DNA from: Phenylobacterium sp. SCN 70-31
GTDB taxonomy: Bacteria; Pseudomonadota; Alphaproteobacteria; Caulobacterales; Caulobacteraceae
Direction: 5' to 3'
Assembly: GCF_001724605.1 (NCBI RefSeq)
Contig: NZ_MEEX01000038.1
Span: forward strand, 1 to 37,880
Length of the DNA stretch: 37,880 nucleotides
The notes beneath the pieces are model-generated. The model saw nothing but the letters and a program-made list of their open reading frames with translations. It ran no database searches and was not told the origin of the DNA. The translations under genes and the position numbers were made by a program. This document shows, one piece after another, positions 29,896 to 37,226 of this stretch; within the stretch, counting starts at the first letter, position 1, and each line of letters starts with the position of its first letter.

Positions 29896-30297
29896 ATGGA
29901 CCCGACGACCTCGGCGCACGCCGCCGCCCTGTGGGCGGGCCTGCACATCGTCCTGCTCCTCGTGCTGTCGGTGCTGGTGACGCGCCAGCGGCGAAAACAC
30001 CGGGTCGAGATCGGCGACGGCGGCGTGCCGGCGCTGCAACAGGCCATCCGCGCGTTCGGGAACGCGACCGAGTATGTGCCGGCGGCGCTGGCGGGCCTGA
30101 GCCTGCTGGCGCTGGTGGGCGCGCCGCCGCTCCTCATCCACCCCATCGGGCTGATCCTGTTCGCCGGGCGGATCGCGCACGCCGTGGGCCTGTCCCGTTC
30201 GACCGGGGCGTCGCTGCCGCGGGCGGGCGGCGTCCTGGCCACGTGGATCAGCCTCGTCGCGATCGCCGCCGCCCTTCTGTTCTACGCCATCCCCTGA
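29896..30297 (+). CDS. MAPEG-family membrane protein
   Basis: Small four-helix membrane protein of 133 residues of the MAPEG superfamily, whose characterised members are glutathione transferases or eicosanoid enzymes. Visible features: N-terminal helix LHIVLLLVLSVLVTRQRRKHRVEIGDGG, split by the basic loop; the conserved QAIRAFGNATEYVPAALAGL (about 49-68), carrying the E-x-x-x-N-x-x-E-like glutathione contact; and helices at about 70-90 and 110-131. ATG 29896, behind AGGAG nine bases after ubiD, so probably the same transcript. Physiological substrate unknown. Confidence 0.87.
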   Translation: MDPTTSAHAAALWAGLHIVLLLVLSVLVTRQRRKHRVEIGDGGVPALQQAIRAFGNATEYVPAALAGLSLLALVGAPPLLIHPIGLILFAGRIAHAVGLSRSTGASLPRAGGVLATWISLVAIAAALLFYAIP

Positions 30298-30376
30298 GGC
30301 CGGCGGGCGGGAGACGGACCGTCGCGGGACAGGCTGGCGGGTTGTGGCGCGGCCCGGCGTCGGCCATATCCCGCCG

Positions 30377-31708
30377 ATGGACGAAAACCTTCTGAACGAC
30401 GTCGTGGCCGCCGCCCTCAAGGCCGGTGCGGACGCGGCCGAAGCCGTGGGCGCGGAACGGCGCAGCCTGTCGATCACCGTACGCGACGGAGACCTCGAAG
30501 AGGTCGAACGCGAGGAATCGCGCGATCTCGGCCTGCGCGTGTTCGTGGGCCGGCGGCAGGCCACGGTGTCCGGATCGGACATCTCGCCGGGCGCCCGGGC
30601 CCGGCTGGTGGAGCGGGCGGTCGCGATGGCGAAGCTGGCCCCGGAAGACCCCTATGCGGGCCTGGCCGAACCCGAAAAGCTGGTCCGAGGCCCCCTGCCC
30701 GACCTCGACCTCTACGACCCGACCGAGCCGACCGCCGAGGCGCTGGAAGCACGCGCACGTGCGGCGGAGGCGGCGGCGCGGGCCGCGCCCGGCGTCACCA
30801 ACACAGACGGCGCCACCGGCGGCTGGTCCTCCAGCCGGTGGGTCATGGTCACCAGCGCCGGCTTCGAAGGCGTCCACCGGGCCTCGGGCTTCTCGATCGG
30901 CGCCTCGGCCATCGCCGGCGACGAGAACGGCATGGAGACCGGCTACGACGGCCGCTCCACCCGATGGGAAGCCGACCTGCCGCCGCCCGAGCGCCTCGGC
31001 GCCGAAGCCGGCCGCCGGGCGGCCGGACGCCTGGGCGCCCGCAAGATCGCCTCGACCACCGCGCCGGTGATCTTCGAGAACCGGCTGGCCAGCTCGCTCA
31101 TCAGCCCCCTGATCGGGGCCATCTCGGGTCCCGCCATCGCCCGCGGCGCGTCGTTCCTGAAGGACAGGCTGGGCGACCGGATCTTCGCCCCCGGCGTCGT
31201 CGTCGAGGACGATCCGCACCGCCTCCGCGGCCTGGGCTCCAGCCCCTTCGACGACGAGGGCGTGGCCAACGCCAAGCGTCGCCTGATCGACGACGGCGTG
31301 CTGACCACCTGGCTGCTCAACTGCCCCAGTGCGCGCCAGCTCGGCCTCGAGACCACGGGTCACGCCTCGCGCGGGCTGGCCGGGCCGCCCGGCGTGTCGA
31401 CCTCGAACCTCACCCTTCTGCCCGGCGGCCGGAGCCAGGCCGAACTGATGCGGGACGCCGGCGCCGGACTCCTCGTCACCTCGATGTTCGGGCCGTCCCT
31501 GAACGCCCATACGGGCGACTGGTCGGTGGGCTGTTCGGGCTTCTGGTTCGAGGGCGGGGAGATCGCCTATCCGGTCAACGAGATCACCGTGGCGGGCAAC
31601 CTGATCGACATCTTCGGCCGCATCGTGCCGGGCTCGGACCTCGAAATCCGCGGCGCCGCGAATGCGCCCTCGCTGCTGGTCGATGCGGTGGCCATCGCCG
31701 GCCGATGA
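30377..31708 (+). CDS. pmbA: TldD/PmbA-family protein (PmbA/TldE)
   Basis: Partner subunit of the TldD-TldE protease, which processes modified peptides and small proteins. 443 residues; I choose ATG 30377, since the in-frame GTG at 30344 has no ribosome binding site. Characteristic segments: LGLRVFVGRRQATVSGSDIS, VTNTDGATGGWSSS, PVIFENRLASSLISPLIGAISG (about 228-249), GLGSSPFDDEGVANAKRRLIDDGVLTTWLLNC (in pieces), and NLTLLPGG with the C-terminal EIAYPVNEITVAGNL. There is no HExxxH zinc motif, as expected for the PmbA/TldE branch; the TldD half is not in the window. Its stop overlaps the cysQ ATG (ATGA). Confidence 0.92.
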   Translation: MDENLLNDVVAAALKAGADAAEAVGAERRSLSITVRDGDLEEVEREESRDLGLRVFVGRRQATVSGSDISPGARARLVERAVAMAKLAPEDPYAGLAEPEKLVRGPLPDLDLYDPTEPTAEALEARARAAEAAARAAPGVTNTDGATGGWSSSRWVMVTSAGFEGVHRASGFSIGASAIAGDENGMETGYDGRSTRWEADLPPPERLGAEAGRRAAGRLGARKIASTTAPVIFENRLASSLISPLIGAISGPAIARGASFLKDRLGDRIFAPGVVVEDDPHRLRGLGSSPFDDEGVANAKRRLIDDGVLTTWLLNCPSARQLGLETTGHASRGLAGPPGVSTSNLTLLPGGRSQAELMRDAGAGLLVTSMFGPSLNAHTGDWSVGCSGFWFEGGEIAYPVNEITVAGNLIDIFGRIVPGSDLEIRGAANAPSLLVDAVAIAGR

Positions 31709-32508
31709 CGCATCCCGGCACGGACGCCGACCTGGCGCTCATCCTCGACGCCGCGCACGAGGCCGGAGCCCTGGCCCGCGACATCCGCCGCCGCGGGCTG
31801 GAGGTGGACTACAAGCCCGAGGATCGCTCGCCGGTGACGAACGCCGACCTCGCGGCCGACCGCCTGCTGACGGAACGCCTGCGCACGGCGCGCCCCGACT
31901 ACGGCTGGCTCTCCGAAGAGACCGCCGACGACCGCGACCGCCTGGACCGACGGCGCATCTTCGTGGTCGATCCCATCGATGGGACGCGCGCCTTCCTGAA
32001 CGGCCGGCCCTGGTGGTCGGTCGCGATCGCCGTGGTGGAGGACGGTCTGCCCACATCCGCCGTGGTGTTCGCGCCCGAGACCGACGAGACCTACGCCGCG
32101 GCGGCGGGCGAGGGGGCGACCCGCAACGGCGAGGCGATCCGCCCCAGCCGGGCCCTCGACCTCGCCGACTGTCGGATGGCCGGGGATTCAATGGTGTTCT
32201 CCCACTGGTCATGGCCCACGCCGTGGCCCGCCATGCGGGTGGAGCCGCGCAGTTCCACCGCCTACCGGATGTGCCTGGTGGCGGCGGGCGACTTCGACGC
32301 CGCCGTAGCGCCTCTGCGCAAGTCGGACTGGGACGTGGCGGCGGGCGATCTCATCGCACGGGAAGCGGGTTGCTTCGTCGGCGACCACACGGGCGCGGGC
32401 TTCCGCTACAATCGCGCACGGCCCTCGCAGGCGAGCCTGATCTGCGCCACGCCGGCGCTGGCCCCATTGATCCTGGACCGCGTCCGGCATATTGGCGCGT
32501 CAAATTGA
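31705..32508 (+). CDS. cysQ: 3'(2'),5'-bisphosphate nucleotidase (CysQ-like)
   Basis: Mg-dependent phosphatase of the inositol monophosphatase superfamily; CysQ converts PAP to AMP in sulfate assimilation. 267 residues. Motifs: SPVTNADLAADRLL, WLSEE (metal ligands Glu-Glu), DPIDGTRAFLNGRPWWSVAIAV (about 91-112), and WDVAAGDLIAREAG (about 212-225). The ATG at 31705 overlaps the pmbA stop by four bases, so the two are coupled. It could instead be a general inositol-phosphatase-like enzyme; the position beside DUF4170 fits the alphaproteobacterial cysQ arrangement as I recall it. Confidence 0.85.
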   Translation: MTHPGTDADLALILDAAHEAGALARDIRRRGLEVDYKPEDRSPVTNADLAADRLLTERLRTARPDYGWLSEETADDRDRLDRRRIFVVDPIDGTRAFLNGRPWWSVAIAVVEDGLPTSAVVFAPETDETYAAAAGEGATRNGEAIRPSRALDLADCRMAGDSMVFSHWSWPTPWPAMRVEPRSSTAYRMCLVAAGDFDAAVAPLRKSDWDVAAGDLIAREAGCFVGDHTGAGFRYNRARPSQASLICATPALAPLILDRVRHIGASN

Positions 32509-32541
32509 TGGACGGCGCAAGAAAATCCTCGAAAGGCGGCC

Positions 32542-32784
32542 ATGTCTGACAAGCAACTTCTCCACCTCGTGATCGGCGGCGAACTGAAATCGCTGGACGG
32601 CGCGCCCGAGTTCCGCGACCTGACCCAGGTCGATCTCGTCGGCGCCTTCCCGACCTATCAGGCCGCCCGCCAGGCCTGGCTGGCCAAGGCGCAGCAGACG
32701 GTCGACAACGCCCTCATGCGCTACTTCATCATCCACGCGCACAAGCTGCTCGACCCGAACGCCGACGACGACCACGAACACTGA
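32542..32784 (+). CDS. DUF4170 protein
   Basis: Small protein of 80 residues with the DUF4170 pattern: QLLHLVIGGELKSLDGAPEF, then LTQVDLVGAFPTYQAARQAWLAKAQQTVDNALMRYFIIHAHKLLDP read in pieces. ATG 32542 behind AAAGG (32532-32536). In many alphaproteobacteria this family sits between cysQ and the Kdo transferase gene waaA. Here the next gene is a MoxR ATPase, so the block is interrupted or rearranged. No known biochemical function; the acidic/His-rich tail (DADDDHEH-like) could bind metal. Confidence 0.85.
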   Translation: MSDKQLLHLVIGGELKSLDGAPEFRDLTQVDLVGAFPTYQAARQAWLAKAQQTVDNALMRYFIIHAHKLLDPNADDDHEH

Positions 32785-32803
32785 GATCGCGTCAAACAGC
32801 CGT

Positions 32804-32832
32804 TTGCACACACGCGGCGCGCTTGGCACAAT
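32804..32832 (+). promoter_or_regulatory. Possible promoter of moxR
   Basis: TTGCAC (32804-32809) and CACAAT (32827-32832) with a 17-base spacer lie 37 bases upstream of the moxR TTG start. The match is moderate. Confidence 0.35.
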
Positions 32833-32868
32833 CGGGCTTTCGCACGATCCATTTCGAAAGCCCCTGAT

Positions 32869-33822
32869 TTGACTCCGTCTCCTACGGCCGCCAACGCGGC
32901 CGCCGCCGATCCGCTCGGCTCCGTCGACGCCCTGATCGAGGGCCTGGGCTCTGTGGGCTATATCGCGTCCCGCCGCATCGCCACCGCGCTGTTCATGGCC
33001 GCGAAGCTCCAGAAGCCGATCCTGGTGGAAGGCTCGGCCGGCGTGGGCAAGACCGAGCTGGCGCTCTCCACCGCCGCCCTGCTCGGCCTGCCGCTGATCC
33101 GCATGCAGTGCTACGAGGGCCTCGACGAATCCAAGGCGCTGTACGAATGGAAGTACGGCAAGCAGCTCCTCTACACCCAGATCCTGAAGGACCGCATGGG
33201 CGAGCAGCTCGCCGACGCGCCCGACATGGAGGCGGCCATGGACCGCCTGCACGGGATGGGCGACCTGTTCTTCTCCGAGCCGTTCCTGGAGCCGCGCCCG
33301 CTGATGAAGGCGCTGCGCGAGGACGACGGCTGCGTCCTGCTGATCGACGAGGTCGACAAGTCGGACGAGGCGTTCGAGGCCTTCCTGCTCGAGGTGCTGT
33401 CGGCCTACCAGGTCTCGGTGCCGGAGCTGGGCGTGCTGAAGGCGAAGACGCCGCCGCTGGTGTTCCTGACCTCGAACAACGTCCGCGACCTGGGCGATGC
33501 GCTGAAGCGGCGCTGCCTGCACCTGCACATCCCGCTGCCCGAGGCGGCGCTGGAAGAGCGTATCGTCGCCAGCCGCGTGCCCGGCATCGAAGCGAAGCTG
33601 ACCCGCGAACTGGTCGGCTTCGTCCAGTCGCTGCGGACGATGGACCTGCGCAAGTCGCCGTCGATCTCCGAGACGGTGGACTGGGCGCGCGCGCTCGTCC
33701 TGCTCCACGCCGACAGCCTCCAGCCCGAGCTGGTGCGCGAGACGCTGAACGTCATCCTGAAGTTCGAGCAGGACATCGCGGCGATCGAGCCGCAGGTGGT
33801 CGAGCTGCTGCACCGGCGATGA
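32869..33822 (+). CDS. MoxR-family AAA+ ATPase
   Basis: Cytoplasmic chaperone-type ATPase of 317 residues, TTG start at 32869. Walker A is VEGSAGVGKTELA (about 53-65), with pore-loop region QCYEGLDESKALYEWKYGKQL. The Walker B motif is CVLLIDEVDKSDEAFEAFLLEVL (about 158-180), sensor 1 is VFLTSNNVRDL, and the arginine finger region is DALKRRCLHLHI. Sensor 2 is in the KSPSISETVDWARAL helix. Members cooperate with VWA proteins to insert cofactors or activate enzymes. The next gene, 52 bases downstream, is such a VWA protein. Confidence 0.9.
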   Translation: MTPSPTAANAAAADPLGSVDALIEGLGSVGYIASRRIATALFMAAKLQKPILVEGSAGVGKTELALSTAALLGLPLIRMQCYEGLDESKALYEWKYGKQLLYTQILKDRMGEQLADAPDMEAAMDRLHGMGDLFFSEPFLEPRPLMKALREDDGCVLLIDEVDKSDEAFEAFLLEVLSAYQVSVPELGVLKAKTPPLVFLTSNNVRDLGDALKRRCLHLHIPLPEAALEERIVASRVPGIEAKLTRELVGFVQSLRTMDLRKSPSISETVDWARALVLLHADSLQPELVRETLNVILKFEQDIAAIEPQVVELLHRR

Positions 33823-33874
33823 GGGCGGCGCCCGGGCCCCTCGCACCCTCCGCGACGCGACGGGAGAGGTAGGC

Positions 33875-35269
33875 ATGCAGCATACGCTGGAACAGTTCTT
33901 CCGGGCGCTCCGGGCTTCGGACGTGCGGGTGTCGCCGGCCGAGGCGATCGACGCCAGCCGGGCGGCGGCGGTCGTAGGCTATGCGGATCGCGACCTGTTC
34001 CGCGACGCGCTCTGCGCCACCCTGGCCAAGTCGTCCGACGAGGTGGCGCGGTTCGACGCCGTTTTCGAAACCTTCTTCGCGCGCGACGCCGCGCGACCGC
34101 CCGCGTCCCCGAGCCGGAGCGAAGAGGAAAGCCAGAGCGAAGGTGGCGCGCAGGACGAAGGGCCGTCCGAAGCCGACATGGCCGCCGCCGAAGGCTCACC
34201 GCTGGCCCAGGCCGTGCTCCAGGGCGACGTCGCGGCCATACAGCAATCGATGGAGTCCGCCGCCGCCCGCGCGGGCGTATCCGAGATCCGCCTCTCCACC
34301 CAGCGCTCGCGGCTGACGCGCCGCCTGCTGGAGGAGATGGGCCTGGAGGAGATCGAGCGGATCATCGCCAATGCGCGACGCCTGCCCGGCGGCGAGGGCG
34401 AAGGCCTGGCCGACCGGCTGGAGGCGGCCCGTCGGGGGCTGTTCGAGCAGGCCCAGGCCTATGTCGCCCGCCAGCACGACCTCTACGCCGCCGGCTCGGC
34501 CCGGGAGCTGCGCGAGGAGCGGCTGGCGCGGAAGCAGCTCAACGCCGACGGCGGCGTCGATCCGGTGGACTACGAGCTGATGGCCGCCCTGGTGAAGAAG
34601 ATGGCCAAGCGGCTGGCCGCCAAGTACTCGCGCCGCCGCCACGTGGCGCACAAGGGTCACCTCGACGTCCGCAAGACCCTGCGCCGCAGCCTGGCCTACG
34701 GCGGCGTGCCGTTCGACATCCAGTTCAAGGTCAAGAAGGTCGACAAGCCGTCGATCGTGGCGATCTGCGACGTCTCGAAGTCGGTGGCCGCGGCCGCCCA
34801 GTTCCTGCTGACCTTTCTCTACTCCCTGAACGAGGTGGTGGACCGCCTGGAGGCCTTCGCCTTCTCGGGCCGGCTTATCAGCGTGAACGACATCCTGGAC
34901 GACCACGGCGTCGAGCAGGCGATCTTCAAGGTGCTGCAGGAGATCGGCTTCCAGCAGACCGACTACGGGCGGGCGCTCCAGGACTTCTCGGAGCAACATC
35001 TGGACAAGCTGGACCGGCGCACGACGGTGATCGTCCTGGGCGATGGCCGCTCGAACTTCGCCGACCCGCGCCTCGACCTGATGAAGGAGATCCACGACCG
35101 TTCGCGGGCGGTGATCTGGCTGAACCCGGAACCCGAGAGCTACTGGGCCCAGGGCGACAGCGTCATGTATCGCTACGCCCGGTTCTGCCATGTAGCCAAG
35201 CAGTGCGGCACGCTGGAGCAGCTCGAACGCATCATCGACGATGTCCTGCGGAGCTACGTACCCCACTGA
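33875..35269 (+). CDS. VWA (CoxE-like) protein, MoxR partner
   Basis: Protein of 464 residues of the CoxE-like VWA family. The N-terminal half is helical with an acidic disordered insert (EEESQSEGGAQDEGPSEAD, about 88-106). The C-terminal VWA domain (about 285-460) has the metal-ion-dependent adhesion site as DVSKS (AICDVSKSVAAAAQF), the Thr in QTDYGRAL and the Asp in VLGDGRSN. ATG 33875 after GGGAGAGG. The MoxR-CoxE pair resembles CoxD-CoxE, which mature carbon monoxide dehydrogenase, but no molybdenum hydroxylase gene is nearby, so the client is unknown. The last 16 bases overlap the convergent GNAT gene. Confidence 0.9.
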   Translation: MQHTLEQFFRALRASDVRVSPAEAIDASRAAAVVGYADRDLFRDALCATLAKSSDEVARFDAVFETFFARDAARPPASPSRSEEESQSEGGAQDEGPSEADMAAAEGSPLAQAVLQGDVAAIQQSMESAAARAGVSEIRLSTQRSRLTRRLLEEMGLEEIERIIANARRLPGGEGEGLADRLEAARRGLFEQAQAYVARQHDLYAAGSARELREERLARKQLNADGGVDPVDYELMAALVKKMAKRLAAKYSRRRHVAHKGHLDVRKTLRRSLAYGGVPFDIQFKVKKVDKPSIVAICDVSKSVAAAAQFLLTFLYSLNEVVDRLEAFAFSGRLISVNDILDDHGVEQAIFKVLQEIGFQQTDYGRALQDFSEQHLDKLDRRTTVIVLGDGRSNFADPRLDLMKEIHDRSRAVIWLNPEPESYWAQGDSVMYRYARFCHVAKQCGTLEQLERIIDDVLRSYVPH

Positions 35270-35859
35270 GGCGACGCCCCGAACGCGGCGATGCGCGCGT
35301 CGAGGCGGTCGCGTACGGCGGGCCATTCGGTCTCGAGGATCGAGAAGATCACCGTGTCACGGACGCGGCCGGTCCAGGTCTGGCGGTCCTGCCGCAGGAT
35401 TCCCTCCTGGACGGCGCCCAGCTTGAGCACCGCGGCGCGGCTGCGGAGGTTCAGGGCGTCGACCCGATAGGCGACGCGGCGGGCGCCGGCCTCGAAGGCG
35501 TGGCCCATCATCAGCCGCTTGGCCGAGGGATTCACCGGGCCGCCCCGACGGTCGGGCCGGTAGTAGGTGCCGCCCACCTCCACCGCCGCATTGGGCGGAT
35601 CGATCGCGTAGAAGGTGGTGATCCCCACCACCTCGTTTCCGGCGACCACGGCGTAGGGCTGGGTGTGGCCCGCGGCGGCGTCGGACATCAGCCGGCTCCA
35701 GGTCGGCGCGAAGTGCGCCCCCGCCCACGAGACGGGATAGAGTTCGGTCCAGATCGCCGCGTCGGCGTTGACCGCCGCCTCCAGACCCTCGCGGTGCGTC
35801 TCGGCCATCGGCTCGAGTCGAACGAAGGCGTTTTCGAGCGGGGTGGGAATGAGCTTCAT
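35254..35859 (-). CDS. GNAT-family N-acetyltransferase
   Basis: RimJ/RimL-like acetyltransferase of 201 residues. I choose ATG 35859, which begins the domain (MKLIPTPLENAFVRLEPM); the frame is open further upstream without domain content. Features: VGITTFYAIDPPNAAVEVGGTYY (about 82-104), the acetyl-CoA loop replaced by RRGGPVNPSAKRLMMGHAFE (about 108-127), and the late AVLKLGAVQEGILRQDRQTWTGRVRDTVIFSI in pieces. The pattern fits GNATs that acetylate amino groups of proteins, peptides or antibiotics; substrate unknown. It overlaps the VWA gene tail to tail by 16 bases. Confidence 0.9.
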   Translation of the reverse strand: MKLIPTPLENAFVRLEPMAETHREGLEAAVNADAAIWTELYPVSWAGAHFAPTWSRLMSDAAAGHTQPYAVVAGNEVVGITTFYAIDPPNAAVEVGGTYYRPDRRGGPVNPSAKRLMMGHAFEAGARRVAYRVDALNLRSRAAVLKLGAVQEGILRQDRQTWTGRVRDTVIFSILETEWPAVRDRLDARIAAFGASPQWGT

Positions 35860-35999
35860 CGACCTCGGCCCTCCGGCAAGATCACGGCTATAGGGACCAT
35901 TCGGTCTGACGGAAATGTCCGCTTCCGGGCCAAGGCGCATACCAATTCCCGCAGCGCGACGTTTTTTCCGCCCAGGTGAAAAAAGTTGGCGCCGACCCC

Positions 36000-36025
36000 T
36001 TGCGGCGGCGCTTGGCCGACATACC
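36000..36025 (+). promoter_or_regulatory. Possible promoter of the second small RNA
   Basis: TTGCGGC (36000-36006) and GACATACC (36018-36025) are separated by 11 bases. They match the Caulobacter housekeeping consensus at five and four of seven positions respectively. A hairpin of TTTTTTC against GAAAAAA lies just upstream (about 35962-35984). Confidence 0.35.
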
Positions 36026-36030
36026 TGAAG

Positions 36031-36100
36031 GCGTGCCCATTCCTGGGCGTTTCCTCCCTAAAGACTTCCCGGCCGGGTCCCTTGGACCCGGCCTTTTTTT
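36031..36100 (+). ncRNA. Candidate small RNA with C/U-rich segment
   Basis: About 70 bases with no ORF. There is a hairpin GTGCCCA-TTCC-TGGGCGT (36033-36050), an unpaired TTTCCTCCCT (36050-36059) and a strong terminator (36071-36100). No protein gene lies upstream on this strand (the GNAT gene is divergent), so the terminator must end a short non-coding transcript. The CCTCCC segment could pair with Shine-Dalgarno sequences, as in the CCUCCUCCC-motif small RNAs of alphaproteobacteria. Family not recognised. Confidence 0.5.
36071..36100 (+). terminator. Rho-independent terminator
   Basis: A perfect 10-bp stem pairs GGCCGGGTCC (36071-36080) with GGACCCGGCC (36084-36093) around CTT, followed by seven T (36094-36100). 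The T run is only on the plus strand. Confidence 0.9.
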
Positions 36101-36110
36101 CATGCCCCGC

Positions 36111-36149
36111 TCAGGCGTAACCGGGGTCAGGCGTAACCGGGTTCAGGCG
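36111..36149. repeat. 16-bp tandem repeat x2.4 over a stop codon
   Basis: TCAGGCGTAACCGGGG (36111-36126), TCAGGCGTAACCGGGT (36127-36142) and a partial TCAGGCG (36143-36149). The TCA at 36143-36145 is the TGA stop of the minus-strand TSUP gene. Confidence 0.9.
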
Positions 36150-36901
36150 CCGCCGGCGAAGAGCTGCGCGGCGCGGATCAGATAGCCCACGCCGATGGCG
36201 GTCACGATCCAGCGGGTCCAGCGCTTGAAGTTGACGTCGTTCATCCGATCCAGGATCAGGCCGCCGACGAACGTGCCAGCCATCGACAACGGGAGCGCCA
36301 GGGCGAACAGCCAGAGCGGCGGCGTCCCGGCGATCGTGGCGCCCGTCAGCAGGGGCGCGCCATAGACCACCACCTTGGACAGGTGGGAGAACACCTGGGT
36401 CGCAGCCTTCGTGGCCACGATGGCGTGGCGATTGAGCTCGGTGCGGACGAAGAAGATGTCCAGTAGCGGCCCGGCGACGCCGGCGGTCAGGTTGAGGCCC
36501 GTCACCGACAGGCCCGACAGGAACGCCTGGGGCGGCCGCGCGGCGTCCAGCCGGATCCACCCCTGCGGCAACCAGGTGAGGAAGGGCACCAACCCCATCA
36601 ACAGGAAGAGCACCGGCTTCGACGGGACGATCGACAGCGCCGCCACCGCCAGGCCTGCGATCAGCGACGCCAGGGCGTACCAGCCGACGATGCTCCAGCG
36701 GACGTGCCGGCGATGCAGGAAGGCCCGCCAACCGTTGGCCACGAACTGGAGCAGGCCGTGGGTGACGAAGGCCGCCTGGACCGGCAGCACCAGGGCCAGC
36801 GCCCCCATCAGGACAAGGCCGCCCGCCATGCCGATGACGCCCGAGAGCAGGGCGGTCAGGAAGGCCATGGCGAGCAGGAATGCGGCCGTGAGCGATGTCA
36901 T
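36143..36901 (-). CDS. TSUP (TauE/SafE)-family membrane exporter
   Basis: Inner-membrane anion or sulfonate/sulfite exporter-type protein of 252 residues. ATG 36901 is preceded by GGAGGA at ideal spacing and begins directly with a membrane helix (TSLTAAFLLAMAFLTALLSG). About eight helices follow, with the two Gly-rich inverted-repeat segments typical of TSUP: SGVIGMAGGLVLMGALAL (about 19-36) and AGVAGPLLDIFFVRTEL, then KAATQVFSHLSKVVVYGAPLL. Substrate unknown; sulfur- or acetate-type anions are common in the family. It lies downstream of a 325-base region with a 25-bp palindrome. Confidence 0.88.
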   Translation of the reverse strand: MTSLTAAFLLAMAFLTALLSGVIGMAGGLVLMGALALVLPVQAAFVTHGLLQFVANGWRAFLHRRHVRWSIVGWYALASLIAGLAVAALSIVPSKPVLFLLMGLVPFLTWLPQGWIRLDAARPPQAFLSGLSVTGLNLTAGVAGPLLDIFFVRTELNRHAIVATKAATQVFSHLSKVVVYGAPLLTGATIAGTPPLWLFALALPLSMAGTFVGGLILDRMNDVNFKRWTRWIVTAIGVGYLIRAAQLFAGGA

Positions 36902-37129
36902 GGAAGTCCTCCGGAATAGCGGCCAGCCCCGTGAGGCGGGCACAGGCCGCCTCCAGTCGCTGACCGGCTGCGCGTCGCGCGCGGGACCGGTCGGGCGCTG
37001 CGAGCCGCATCGGGCGAGCGCCGTCTGAAGCGCCTCGACGGCCGGCGTCGGCCGGAGGGTCGGGCGGGATGGCGAATGTCCTATCCGCCGGGATCGGCGC
37101 TCGCCTACTCCGAAAGACGAACCGCAGCC

Positions 37130-37154
37130 AAGGTTGATCCGGATGATCAACCTT
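37130..37154. promoter_or_regulatory. 25-bp palindrome, probable operator
   Basis: AAGGTTGATC-CGGAT-GATCAACCTT: perfect 10-bp arms with a 5-bp centre, about 230 bases upstream of the TSUP start. The size fits a helix-turn-helix dimer; no regulator gene is adjacent. Confidence 0.55.
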
Positions 37155-37168
37155 TCCGCACAAACGAA

Positions 37169-37194
37169 AGGGCCCCCGCCGCAGCGGAGGCCCT
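37169..37194 (-). terminator. Terminator of the acyl-CoA dehydrogenase gene
   Basis: Read on the minus strand, AGGGCC pairs with GGCCCT and the stem continues inward with one mismatch (11 positions per arm, four-base loop). It is followed by TTTCGTTTGT. It lies 33 bases after the stop codon. Confidence 0.7.
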
Positions 37195-37226
37195 GACGTT
37201 CAGCCCGATGCCGGCTCTGTCCGTCT

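Larger units (their letters stand above)
36902..37226. other. 325-base region between TSUP and acyl-CoA dehydrogenase
   Basis: It contains a 25-bp palindrome (37130-37154) and the terminator of the acyl-CoA dehydrogenase gene (37169-37194). The remaining part (36902-37129) should hold the TSUP promoter and 5' leader, but I see no clear promoter and no credible gene on either strand. Confidence 0.5.

Noticed and set aside
28237..30582. Long minus-strand open frame opposite ubiD and MAPEG
   Set aside because: Spans two clear plus-strand genes and has shadow-like composition.
33823..33872. Palindromic repeat remnant between moxR and the VWA gene
   Set aside because: GC-rich and loosely symmetric (CCCTCCGCG...GGGAGAGG) but too short and imperfect to call.
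37130..37154. FNR/FixK box in the 25-bp palindrome
   Set aside because: The TTGAT and ATCAA halves are seven bases apart, not the four required for TTGAT-N4-ATCAA.
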